A stretch of DNA of 64,000 nucleotides from Cycas panzhihuaensis (lineage: Eukaryota; Cycadophyta), in contig CM041465.1 in NCBI GenBank assembly GCA_023213395.1, forward strand, positions 158,045,741 to 158,109,740, given 5' to 3'. The translations under genes were made by a program, and so were the position numbers. Position 1 is the first letter of the stretch. Each line of letters opens with the position of its first letter. The notes beneath the pieces were generated by a model, which worked only from the letters and a program-made list of their open reading frames with translations, made no database searches and had not been told where the DNA came from. Of this stretch, positions 45,596 to 57,801 are shown piece after piece.

Positions 45596-46890
45596 ATCAC
45601 AAAAAAAAAATGGTAAAGGGCATGGAATAACTATTATGCTAAGACACCATAACTTAAAAATGAGGACCTAGTAAGGCAATATGACAACAAATTCTAAATA
45701 TATTATGGAGAGTTAAACACACATTAGATTATGTCCTAAAGGATTAGAGAGTTATATAAAGATGGCTTTATCTAGTTAATGAAATTTCTAAGCCAATGAA
45801 TTCTTGAAGAGGGTAGCAGATTCAAACCCTACTACAATTAGGATGGAAATTTTTTTCCCCAAAGCTAGCCAATGAAGTGTACCCTAATGTGTTGCTTAAG
45901 TCACAGACAACTACAATTATCTTGATATCTTGAATCCTTAATTCCATTCCATCATATATAAAAAAATATACAAAAGAAATAAAAACCACCAAAATCAACT
46001 ATAACTCCTATCTTTTGACTAAAATGACTAGAAATTATGATGTAATTAAGCTAAATAATTGGAGGAGGGTTAGTTAAGCCAATATTACAAGTATTCTAGT
46101 GTAAAAAGCCAATTATCCCAAGGAACTATTCTAGAATGGTATGAGGAAGAGTCATCATTAATTATTATAAATAGTATACATGGGAGAAATCAACTAAATA
46201 TTCTAAGCACAATTTAAAAATGTAAAGTTTAATGGATAGTTCCTAAACTCTTCGCTTTAGGAATAACTTGAGAAACAATGTGACTTTGACAATAAGGAAA
46301 TGAAAATAGAGGTTAAAAAAAAAATCCTAGGAATATATTGTGGAAAGAATACAAAGTTACAAAGAGTAAGGGTTTGAAGGATTTTCCTAATAGAATTATA
46401 TAAAACTGATTAAAAATTTATTACCTTGGTAGATATAAATTGTTTGAATAGTTCCCAATCATTCTAGTGAATGGTTTCATGATATTCAATCAATAAGAAG
46501 TATTCCAATAGCATTTAGTAGTGTTATTACCTAACCATACCATCCTAAGAAGGCAATAAAAAATATTTCAACTACTCATAAGCATTTCCAAGTAAGAATT
46601 TGACATTTCATTATATTGTAAAGATTATGAACAATTTGACCTCCTGTAATTCTAAGTGCTTTAGCAGAGTTTTAATTAGGGAAATGTAACATTGATATTC
46701 AAGAGTCATATTTCCCATGATTGCTAGAAGAATATATTCTAATGTTAAATGATTTTAAGACAACTATTATTAGGGGAAGGATTGAATAAATATATGCAAC
46801 TCTTGCTATTATATTGGAACATGAATATAATAAAAAATAATCATAAGAGTAATAACCCAAAATCTACATAGGTTAGAGATTTCTATTGGA

Positions 46891-47227
46891 TGTAATATCT
46901 AATTACATATTAAACCCCTTTCACACACTCTCATGTATTATTTAAATTTTATATTGTTAGTCACCTTAATATGTGTGCTACCTTGATAAATATTCTAACA
47001 TATAAAAGTTGACCTTGGGGGTTTTCATATGGGATGATATATTCTACAAATACGTATCAAATTATTTCTAATAAATTAAAGTTAGCTTATTCTTCTACTA
47101 GTTCTTTATGTTTTATCCTTATACATGCTTTATTCTTTTATGTTAATTGATATATCTTTCACTCATCTCATTTTTCATTGTTACCTATTGTTGGGTCCAC
47201 TATTATTGCTTCTATTTTAGACCAACA
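46891..47227 (+). mobile_element. E4 5' LTR, copy in unit 2
   Basis: 337 bp, same ends as in unit 1 (TGTAATATC ... GACCAACA). This is the copy in continuity with the rest of E4 to the right. Confidence 0.7.
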
Positions 47228-47230
47228 ATA

Positions 47231-47341
47231 TGCTATTAGAGCTTCAACTCCAATCCAATAATTTGGTATTAGAGTTATACCACAATCCAACATTATGGTA
47301 TCAGAGTAATACCATAATCTAACATTGTGGTATCAGAGCCC
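47231..47341 (+). promoter_or_regulatory. Four PBS-like motifs at 32-33 bp spacing (unit 2)
   Basis: Same array as in unit 1: TGCTATTAGAGC, TGGTATTAGAG, TGGTATCAGAG, TGGTATCAGAGCCC at about 47231, 47264, 47296 and 47328. Confidence 0.8.
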
Positions 47342-48851
47342 AAGATTCAATCCTTAAGGACAAATTTTTTAGAGCATATTTTTCATATTTTTAAAGCCAC
47401 TTTTTATACTATTTCAAGAACCATCTAAGTGCCTTTTAGTGACCTATAAAATTTGAGATAGTTTTGGAGCTAATGATTGAACTTTTTAAAGGGTTATTTT
47501 ACTACTATTTTTTAAAGAATTTAGCATTGATATATGATGCTTTTATTATTAATTTTAAAGTTATTTAAGAGGCTATTATTTTATAAATTTATTTTTTTGG
47601 GATTGCTTTATGCAAAGTTATGAAGTATTTTAGAGTTGTTATGAAGCTACAACATACGAGTTTTTATGGCAAAAAATTACTATCAGTCTCAAGAAAATGT
47701 TCCTTTTATGATTATTTTAAGTGCATGTGGGATCCCAAAACAATGTTATATGTAGGTAGTTTATGAAGGTTACAAGCATAGTTTTTGAGTTATTTTATAG
47801 AGAAAAAGATGGAGTAGATTAGTAACAACTACATGCCTAATCTATTAGAATTTATAATTGCACTACGATACCATATTAGAAATGTAGAGTAATACACCAA
47901 AATTTTAAGATGCAAATATAATAGAAGGATAACATCATGAGTTATGTACATATATAAAGGATAAATGTAAATGTGAAGTAAATAATACATCAATAATACA
48001 GTAAATAGTTACCATAAGAAAGACATCAAGATTTATACATGGAAAACCCAATGTAGAAAAAACCATAGGAGATGGTGGAGTTGGGACTTCTTTTAATGAT
48101 CAGAATAAGTACATCTCCTATCTTAATCCTTTCTCAAGTTCTCAAGTAGTATATGTATATATTTATATTGATGTTCACCTCATGAGTAGACTATAGTTTC
48201 TCTTGAGCCTTTAAATTATCCAATAGTATCTTTATATGTATATGTGCGATCTCACATATCTCAATGTATGTGATTAGTAGGATTGTATATGTGTTATATC
48301 TTCTAATATTAAATATTACATATATAATTAAATCACATATTTTAACATCCCCCCTTAATGTTTAATATATTTGAATCTTAATCTCCATCTTTATGTGTTC
48401 ATCCCTTAGTCCTCAACCTATATACTAGATCCTGTAGCTTGTATTTATATCATGTATCACTTGTAACCTATAAATATCTATATTATCCATTATCAATCAT
48501 CCATCTTCTTGTCTCCTGCAAGTATTAACCTACATATTTGTAATCATCAACCTATATGTAGTAAATTATATATAGTCATTTGTAATTAGCAGTGATTATC
48601 TATGAATAATCAACCTATAAATATCATCTATCATCATTCACCTACATCAATATCAATAATATATAAAGTATTTTCCTGAATATTTTTATATCTTCATCTG
48701 TATAACTTCTTTTATCATTTTGTTAACTATTCATTAAATCAACAAATAAATTAATTAATTTCTAAGTCCATATAAAATAATAACCATCTATCAAAATACA
48801 TAGGTAACTAGCCTTTATAATTGCTAGTTCTCTAGGTAATTACTTTAGATA

Positions 48852-51800
48852 TATTGGAATATGTTAACATACCAACTAATGTTAATGTGTGGTAATTTAT
48901 ATATGGATAATATTGGTGGGATATTCGTAAGCTGACAGATGTAATTCCTATTATTTAGGACACTTTAAATCTATAAATATAGATCAAAATCTATATCTTA
49001 TAAAACATTAGATTGTCAAAATATGATATAATATTATTTGGTGGTTTTTATCTATAAGGGTTTCTCATGGCAATCTTGTATCTTGTGTGTGTAATTTCTA
49101 TTATGATCTATCTAATGTGAAAGATTTTGTTGACCTTATTTATTTTTATATTTCCTAACATGGTATAAGAGCTTGTAGGTCATGCATAGGTAGAGTATTA
49201 TTATTGGATGGTCCAATCATTGGTGCTAGGTCATACTGCCTTATCCTTAGTGGATTGACATATTTGCCAACCTTGTAGAAGTACCATAGAGGTGCATATG
49301 ATTATTAGAAGATCTCAGAAGCCTTTTGACTTTATTTACAAGTATTCTAAGCTGTGTGGAGGTGTGTAGATGAGTTGAAAGTGATTTACAACCCTAGTTA
49401 CTCTATTGCTAACCATTTAATCCCCGTTTGAGCATGTTGAAGATGTTAAATCCTTATTTGAAGGTACCACTCAGTTTATAAGCCCTGAAGATAATTTTGG
49501 AGGTGTTTGAGGCTATTCATATGTGGTGAGAAGTTGTTCACCCAGTTGTCAGACCCTTGTTGATGTCGAAGTCTAGTGGGAGAGTGCAAAACCCTCATGA
49601 GATAATTATAGAGATGAGAATTACAAAATATGACTAATATATCGAAGGTATGCTCATTATACAATTACTCATTTAATATTTTAGGGTTTGAATAATATAT
49701 TTTATGACTAATACATGCCAATATATATGATTGCCTTGGTATTTTGCTCAACCGCCTTTGATATGATAATCTCTATTGACATATATTAACACACCTATTA
49801 ATATTGCATTGCCCTATATTTATTCTCTGCATTTATTGTTATTTTTATGCCCTTCATTACTATATTATATTATAGTTTGCAACTGGTATATTATATCGCC
49901 AGCTTAAAATATTATCACCGAGTGCTGCCTTGCATGATCTGCATGAAGATTTCTTTAGTCGCTTGTTTTAATATATTTGTAACCATATATATGCAGATGC
50001 CCGTATTAATTTTTATCGTTTGTAATAAAATATAAAAGTCATGCTACTACATTTAACATGTTTTCAACAATAGATCTTTATTTTATTCACCCAGTTATGA
50101 TTATAGTATTGCTGCATCATTTATCTTAATCACCCAATATTTTATTAATGTCGCCTTTGATAATTAAACCACCTGGTTGAATATTTAATCTTCCATATAT
50201 GCATATTTATCATTGTTATATATTCATTTAGTCATTCATCATTGTATGATTAATGTTAATGCAAATAATATAATATGACGTTCATTCAAATCATATATGT
50301 TGTGCACTCTTGTTTTATTGATTTTGATATTTTATTTATTAAAGTTTTTTGAATTCATCTAAATGGAGTGTATTAAGTCACATTATCTTAATACAAAGAC
50401 ATTTCTTTAATATAAAATAAGGGCATAAATATATTATGGTGGCTATAAAATATGTAATTGATACATGATAGTGACACAGGGTGAGTATGATCCTTGTGAG
50501 AGGCATACATAAAATGATTTAATGGTGAAGTGAGTTAGGTAATGTTTACTAACTTTGAGTGCTTTCTTACATGCATTTTGCATGAGAAAGTTAATAGGTG
50601 ATGTTGGAGGCATGAGTTAATGCTTGACACTCTCTTGCATGTGCTTTATATAGGAGAGTGAGTTGGGTGATGATGGAAATTTGAGATGAAGAGAGTGCAT
50701 GAAGCACATTTCATTGTAGGTGAAGATGGCAATATGAGGCAAAGGTATACTTGTTGCATGTGAGTTACATGGCAAGTTAATTAAGCAAATTTGAGGGCAA
50801 GAGATAGGCAAAAGAGGATGAGATGAGGCAACAAGTTACTTTCTAAATGTGATTTACATAGGAAAGGGTTCATGGGAGAGGAAGGGTGAAAGAAGGGCAA
50901 GTTAATTGAGATACCTTAGCTACAAAAATGAAGCAAACTCTGCTACTATTTTTAGTGTGCCATAGATCATTGCATAAAGTTTATATATATGTGGTTTATT
51001 GAGTGAAATAAGTGTGTTTTATTTAGATTATATTTGAGCTATATTGCATCAGATGTATATGAGATAATATGAAGTTTAGAATTTACTATTTATATGAGTG
51101 GTTGTTGGTTATGATAGATCGTTATACTTTGGTTAGTTAGTTTGATGACAACATGAGGGTTTGTGGCTTAGTTTGATGCTACTTCAACATGTGTACATAT
51201 TCGAACAAGTCTGATGCAGAACCAAGATAGAGTGATTGATGAAATTTAAAGTGTAAATGGAAAGGTCTATGACGAGAAGCCTTAAAATCAGTTATGCCTT
51301 TGTCATGGTCTAGAATAAGAGTTGTTTGTCCCATGAACCCTGATGAATATGGTGATGTTAGTGCATGTTTTGGTTTGCCTCCCATAGATTATTGGCAGAC
51401 GTTATAGAAGATAGGTATAGGATCCCTTGTTGTGGCTATTTGTGACATATATTCCCCCTGTGTTATGTTTAGACCAATAAGAAGCCTTCCATTTATTCCT
51501 TTGGTGCATTAGAGTGAACACATCTTAGATGAAGATCACAATAGCATGATTGCAAGGGTTTGAAGCCTATGGGGTTGTTTAGCCTGTAAATAGTATGATC
51601 CACAAAGAGGAATATATTATGATTAGTCTAGATGTTAAGTTGAAGAGTTATAACATATCATGTTGAGTGTCATATAATTACAGGTTTTATCCTTTATTTC
51701 TTCTCTTTTTTAAACTATGATTTAGTAGGTGTGGAGATTTGTTTGCCTAACATTGTATTTGAGATAGAAGCAAGACCTAGTGAAAGATTTATGATGAGAA

Positions 51801-52828
51801 ACCATTATTTGAAGAGACATGGATTGTGACTCTATATTCCATTAATGATTGAAGACCTACATGATTATTGAAGAATGTGGATCAACATGCCAGTCAAAGC
51901 TTGTGATAGACACCAACATTTTAGCGAGTAAAGATTTACAATGAAGAGTTATATTGAAGGAAAGAACCTAGTCAATTTATAATTTGGCAAGACTTGTTGT
52001 ATATAATATTTCATGCAGAAAGAAGGATTAAGGTATCAGGAGATATTTATAATAGTCTTTATGTTTATTAGTCCATTTAACCCTTACTTTAATAGCTTTA
52101 TATAGTTAGGTATCATATCAAATGAATGAGATATCAATATTCCTTAATGAAGACTTGAAGAGGAGATTGACATGGCTCAAGTGGCTCAACCTCTTGGTTT
52201 AGTCAAAGGAATATAGATAAGTTTTATGGACAAAGTGTTAGGTGCAGAGAGAGATATATGGTTATAGTGACTATTAGAGTATTTCTAAAGAATCAAGCAC
52301 ACATGAGGTATAACACTATTATATCCGAGAGAAGATCATATCAAGGAAGATGCTGATTAAAGTTTGTCCAAGTGGAGATCAACTTGTAGATGTATTCACC
52401 AAGCTCAAACTAAAGATTTCTACATCAACATTTGTGCATATTGGGAAAGGTTATCTTTGAGAGGGGATCTATTGCCAAGGATAAACCTTATTACCCCATA
52501 TTTATATTAAGAGGGGATATTGGAATATATTAATATATTGACTAATGTCAATATGTGGTAATTTATATATGGATAATATTGGTGGGATATTGGTAAGCCA
52601 ACATATGTAACTCCTATTATTTAGGATACTTTAGATCCATAAATATAGATCAAAGTCTATATCTTATATAACATTAGATTATTAAAAATATGATATAATA
52701 TTATTTGGTGGGTTTTTACCCATAAGGGTTTTCCACAACAATCTGGTATCCTGTGTGTATGATTTCTACTATGATCTATCTGATGTGAAAGATTCTGTCA
52801 ACCTTATTTACATTTATGTTTCCCAATA
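48852..52828 (+). mobile_element. E5: internally decayed copia element nested in E6
   Basis: LTRs 48852-49160 (309 bp) and 52518-52828 (311 bp), starting TATTGGAATAT and ending CTAACA/CCAATA, flanked by the target duplication AGATA (48847-48851, 52829-52833). The PBS TGGTATAAGAGC follows the left LTR at 49161-49172; AAGAGGGGA precedes the right LTR. Most of the 3.36-kb interior has no recognisable domain, but the end (about 52320-52450) reads IREKIISRKMLIKVCPSGDQ and LVDVFTKLKLKIST, the copia RNase H C-terminus (family IREKVxxGxxxIxxVPSxDQLADIxTK). Confidence 0.9.
52340..52450 (+). pseudogene. E5 copia RNase H C-terminal remnant
   Basis: Short readable stretch VCPSGDQLVDVFTKL just upstream of the polypurine tract; identifies E5 as a Ty1/copia derivative although gag, protease, integrase and RT cannot be traced. 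Confidence 0.75.
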
Positions 52829-55800
52829 AGATATATAGTTTATTAGTTTTTAAATTTCTTGTATAAATGTAGAATAATCTTGTCTCTTATGTATAAGTTA
52901 GAACAACATAATCAAGTGTGTTATGTAAGAGTAGCTTATGAAACCTATACTTACCTCTTGCAAACAATATTTATTTTTTCTTTTTATATGCTTCCTCACC
53001 TACACACTTCAACAACCTTTTCTTTGACATCTATTATTACTTCATCAAATCACTCATTTCAAAAATAATTAACTCCAAGAACAAGCTAAAATACTTAGCC
53101 AAGACAAATTAGATGTAATAAGGTAGTATTAACGATGTGTTTCCATGCATTTTGTCATACATAGTTAGTTAAATTTCTTACTAACAAACACTTTCATTCT
53201 TTCCTTTCTTCAGTTAGATAATCTTAACAACTAATTATTAGCTGGATAACATCAACAACTAATTTAGTATGCCAATTAGACAATCACTTGAGACTTCTTC
53301 TTCTCTCATTAACATGTATAATTTCTCTTTCTCCTTGTTTCTCTATTAAATAAATAACATAGGCTCTTAATCAAATACTAGGCTATGCCATCATTCATGA
53401 AATAAGTATAATTCATTCATTCATCAAATAATTATTTAAATAACAATGTGATCTATTCATTTGACTAGTGTTGGTCAGTCATTAAACTAAATGTATATAT
53501 TCCAAGGGGGATTTTTCATATCTAACATTTCAATAAATTTTTATATCAATAATTCTTTAAATATTTTTCACTTTATGAAAATTTCAACTAATTTTGAGTC
53601 TTCAAATATCATTAATGAGCAAAATAAAACTTTCTTTTTATTTCTTCAATTTTCAAAAATAACTTCACCATCATGTTTAAATCCTTTGAAAACATTAAAA
53701 TGTATTGAATTTTTTTTCAAAAAGGACATAAAATATAACTTTAATGAGGTTTAGAACACCTTTATCAAATTTACCCATTATTTTTCTATCTTCTATTGTC
53801 TGAAATATGTCATGTAACCACTCATTTTGATTGTCTTAAAGTTTTCTTTCTAATGTAATTGATAACACCTAAATCTAACATTCTCATCAAAAGTTATGTT
53901 AAGAAAAGCACTAGTGTATTATAAGAATGCATGCGATGCTTAATAAACTGGTGGTGGATTTCAAAATTTAATTAAATTTAATATATATTTTTTATAAAAT
54001 AAAAGATATATCAATTTAATTTATTCTTTTTTAAGGTCTGCCCCCTTCAAGACTAAGCCCCTAGTCGTGTAAAGGATACATGTCACATGCTATTGATCCA
54101 TCAGGGGCTAAAGTCTAGATTTCAAATAATATAAAATATAATTAAATATATTTTTCCACTTGTAAATTTTTTATATTCCAGAAAATTCTTGTGCAGAAAA
54201 TAACATCAACTCTATATAAAAATTCATCTTCAAATCTTTAGCTGAATCATGACAGTCTTCGTAGGTAATGATGGCATGATTTGTGGCATGGGCATATCGT
54301 TGGGCTTTTGTTTCTGCTAAATATGTAATATATTGATGGACATATAAGTAGTAGGGATTATCCTTCATTTGTTCCTTCTTACTAAGTAAGTGATCTTTAT
54401 TTCATAAATCTGTAGTTGATGTAGGTTATGGATGTGGTGATTTTTCATGGCAAAATGAGCATGGCTATGCAGGATTTTATACATTTGATTTATCTCTTTC
54501 GATTGTCGATCAATTGGATTGTGAGTTGATGGATCTACTTATTTCTTCTAATTATGATTTCATGCATTGCTGGGTGTAATCTACATAGGGGTGGTGTGAT
54601 AATTTCATGTTGTTATATACATGGGTATGGTTTCTTAGCATTTGTTTATAATGGATAGTGGCACTGCATCCATGATGGTAGTTTGTGGGTAATGCTTCAA
54701 AGTTAAGGGCATGTTATTTGATTATTTTTTACATTTCTTTCTTTTATAACAATGGAATTATTTTTATTTCATGTCATTATAAATTACCCACATATCATAG
54801 TGCCCTTAATATTCTTTTCAAATCACATATCAATAATACCCTTCAACTCATGCTAATATAATATTTTATCATGCCCATTAAAATAATGGTACCCTTTATA
54901 TTTTCTCGTTTCATCAAGTTATTTAATAATATGCCCTTTAATAATAATACCCTCATTAATATATGTAAAATTTCCCACAAAATAATAATACTCTTATGTT
55001 TGTCATGCCACCATCAAATCATTAATTCTATATGCTATATTCCTTTAACATTTACTATTCAAAATATATATACCTATCAACATGCCACTTCAATGTATTA
55101 TACAAGGTTGCTACATATTTCTTGTCTTACTGATGGATTATTGAGTTTATTCTGGCAACAAATCTCTATTATGAGACATTCATAAGTGACTCTAGAATGG
55201 TTTATAAGTGATAGTGAATCCTCAACAACACACTCATAAAAGCCTTCACTATGAATGATCATATCATATCTGGTGGACTCGTTTCATACCTGCATGTTTA
55301 TTGAATAGGACACTAACATGTATATATAAATTATCCACAATAAATACAAATTAATATACCATCAATATCTATTTCATATCTTGTATATAGATTTGTTTGT
55401 CTTCTATATATGGCTTCCATTCATCTTATTTAGTGTCTAGATCTAGTCACATGTCACTAACATTACTCTGCCATATTTAAAATTTTAGCTCATGATTCAC
55501 ATCTCATATCTAGCTCTTATACTGGCTCTATCAGTGGCTCATCAAACTAGCTTGAATAGGCTTGCTTTCTACTATACCAGATTTCTTTACTAAACATAGT
55601 TATGATGCCATACTCGAATTTATAATTGCACTTTGATACTAAATTATAAATGTAGAGTAACATAACAAAATTATAAGATGCAAATATAATAGTAGAATAA
55701 TCTCATGAGTTATATACACATGTAAAACATAAAAATAAATGTAAAGTAAATAACACATCAAGCATACAATAAGTAATCACCACAAAAGAGATACAAATAT

Positions 55801-56124
55801 TTATATGTGGAAAATGTAGTATGGAAAAATTCACAGGAGAAGGTGGAGTTGGGACTCCTTTTAATGATAAAAATAAGTACATCTCCTTCTTCAATTCTTT
55901 CTCAAGTTCTTAAGTGTTGTGTGTATATATTCATATTAATGTTCACCTCATGAGTAGTCTATTATTATTTTTTTCATCCTTTACATCATCCAATAGTATC
56001 TTTACATCGATATATATGCATCTCACATATCTCAATGTGTGTGATTGGTGGAATTATGTATATGTCATATCTCACTAACATTAAACATTATATATGTGAT
56101 TAAATCATACATTTCAACATGATC

Positions 56125-57440
56125 ATTTTATAGAAGTAGTCAATCATCTACTAAGGAAAAAAAAGAGTTTTTAATGGCTATTGAAGTCTCATTTTGGAGT
56201 CTATTACAAGCATTCCTTTACTAAGATTCATTGCCAAAATATAGGCCACTAAAATACAAAAAGTTTCTTGTAGTTATGTACTTAAATTATTTTTGTTGGT
56301 GTATGTTTTTGGGAAAGCAATTATTGTCTACTAAGTAAAAAAACTAGTAGGGTTTTACTATGAAAAAGAGAAGAAAAATATATTATATAATTTTTTGTAT
56401 GAAGAGCCTATGGAAAGTTGTCTTTGAATCTAGTGGGTTGTAATATTTCCTCTGGTCTTAATAATAGTACTAAGATACCCACATATTTCAATTGATATTT
56501 GATTCCATCCAAAGAAATTTGACTCAATGAGTTTGATGATTATTTTATAAACCATTGAGCTTCATCTTGATTGCATGTTTCTAAAGTTTCCACTGAAACC
56601 CTAAAGCAAAGTAGATTTAGTTGTGATTTTATCTTGCATTCAACATTAGATGAAGGGGCTTCCTATCTTAAAAAATTAACACCATATTCTTTGCTTTAAA
56701 AAATGGCACTATTCTTGGATTTAAGTCAAATAACGATATCCCTATCCAAAAGCTCTAATCTTACATCACATAAAACCTCTTTCATAGATTCCTTGAGCCC
56801 AAATTTTAGGGCTACTACAAGACTATTTTTTAGGCATTGACTGTTATTATTAGCACCTAGAACATTGATTTATGAAGTATTCAAAGAGGGATTTCTAGCA
56901 AACTCCTTAATACGTAATTTGTTCTTAGATTTTAGAGTTAGGCTAGATAGATTTCCATATCTAAACTCACCAATAATTTTTGTTAATTGAACATTAAGCT
57001 TTCTGTTGGTGTTGTCATCCATTTCTTTAAAGTTTATTATTTCTACAAATTAAAGTTGACTAGATTTCAATGTTTGCAATGACATTGCCATATGAAGACC
57101 AAAAAAGAGAATCAAAGATACCCTATCATAGATGAAGGTGGATGAGATAGGAGATGGTCAAAGTGTTTATTTGTCAGTAAGTTATTTGGTTTGGTAGAGA
57201 TAAAGCAAAATCAATTGTAAAATAAAGTAAATACCTTACAGAGGATAATGGTAGATGGTTAGAGCTTGATGAGAATAAAGAAGCCTTATAATATTGCCAT
57301 TTGCATAACCCCTATGTACACAATAAAAAATTCAAAACCCTAAATAATGCCATTTTTTAAATTATTTTTTTGGATATATTATTGTGACCCAATTTAATTA
57401 TGGAAGTTGGTTACAAAACTATTAGAAGTTGGTTATATTA
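56125..57440. other. Right part of E4 interior and unassigned AT-rich DNA
   Basis: The first 150 bp continue E4. The remainder shows no recognised gene, LTR or domain. Confidence 0.4.
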
Positions 57441-57454
57441 TTATTGGGGAAGTA

Positions 57455-57800
57455 AGTGTCTTTTTTGTTGATAAAGTTTAATTGATGGGGGTTTTGAAGA
57501 GGCCCCAACCCCTTTATATCATCTTCCAATGAGGCTTTAAAAACTATCATGACAAGCCCACGACCTAGCTAATCCTTACCCCCAATTATTTTACAAGCCC
57601 ATCCATTTCATCGACAAACCCGATGGATATCTTAACAAGCCCGCCTGGTATCTAGACCTTCCAAATCCTTCCTGACCAGATCTTGAATCCCTTCAAGAAT
57701 TGAGTCTTTCGAAAGTTCATATGTTTTAGTCTACACTCCCCAATTGGCCAACTAGTCCGCGACCCCATTACCTTCTTTATACATGTGGATCACTTGGTAG
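57455..57800 (-). pseudogene. 3' end of an antisense LINE (RNase H domain and 3' UTR)
   Basis: On the minus strand from about 57800 to 57740 the sequence reads NNYQVIHMYKEGNGVADXLA, the C-terminal RNase H block of plant L1-type LINEs (xxHVxREGNxxADxLA). A Leu/Glu-rich tail to a stop follows (IQDLVRKDLEGLDTRRAC), then a 3' UTR ending TTATCAACAAAAAA (complement of 57460-57476), a short A-rich tail. Reverse transcriptase and ORF1 are absent, cut off at about 57800 where the GC-rich element begins. Confidence 0.7.
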
Positions 57801-57801
57801 T

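Larger units (their letters stand above)
39909..48981 (+). repeat. Tandem direct duplication, 4.54 kb per unit
   Basis: Unit 1 is 39909-44445 (4,537 bp) and unit 2 is 44446-48981 (4,536 bp), colinear and differing by only a few percent. Each holds the E7 protease remnant, unassigned sequence, the E4 LTR and PBS array, the E6 3' LTR with part of its interior, and the first 130 bp of the E5 LTR. The join at 44445/44446 puts CTATAAATATA (inside the E5 LTR) next to AAGTTGGTTTAT (inside E7). Confidence 0.95.
47843..56119 (-). mobile_element. E6: non-coding antisense LTR element, host of E5
   Basis: The 3' LTR is 47843-48347 (505 bp) and the 5' LTR 55611-56119 (509 bp), same orientation and similar along the whole length. 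A minus-strand polypurine tract (TCCCCCCTTAATG, 48348-48360) flanks the 3' LTR, and a minus-strand PBS TGGCATCATAAC (complement of 55599-55610) abuts the 5' LTR. Target duplication is TAATC (47838-47842) / TGATC (56120-56124), one mismatch. Without E5 it is about 4.3 kb. The interior shows no gag or pol; a 65-codon minus-strand frame at 54171-54368 has no recognised domain. The plan is that of a large retrotransposon derivative. Confidence 0.8.
46891..57440 (+). mobile_element. E4: non-coding LTR element interrupted by E6
   Basis: After the PBS array the interior (47340-47842) resembles the start of the 26.6-27.1 kb interior. At 47842 it breaks at the E6 insertion and resumes at 56120: TGATCA...CTATA...ATC(A)TCTACTA followed by A-rich sequence matches the corresponding GATCACCCTATATATGATGC...CTACTATAAAAAA part of the element at 27107-27145. 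No gag or pol is recognised. The right end and 3' LTR are not identified; 57440 is a soft limit. Confidence 0.5.
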
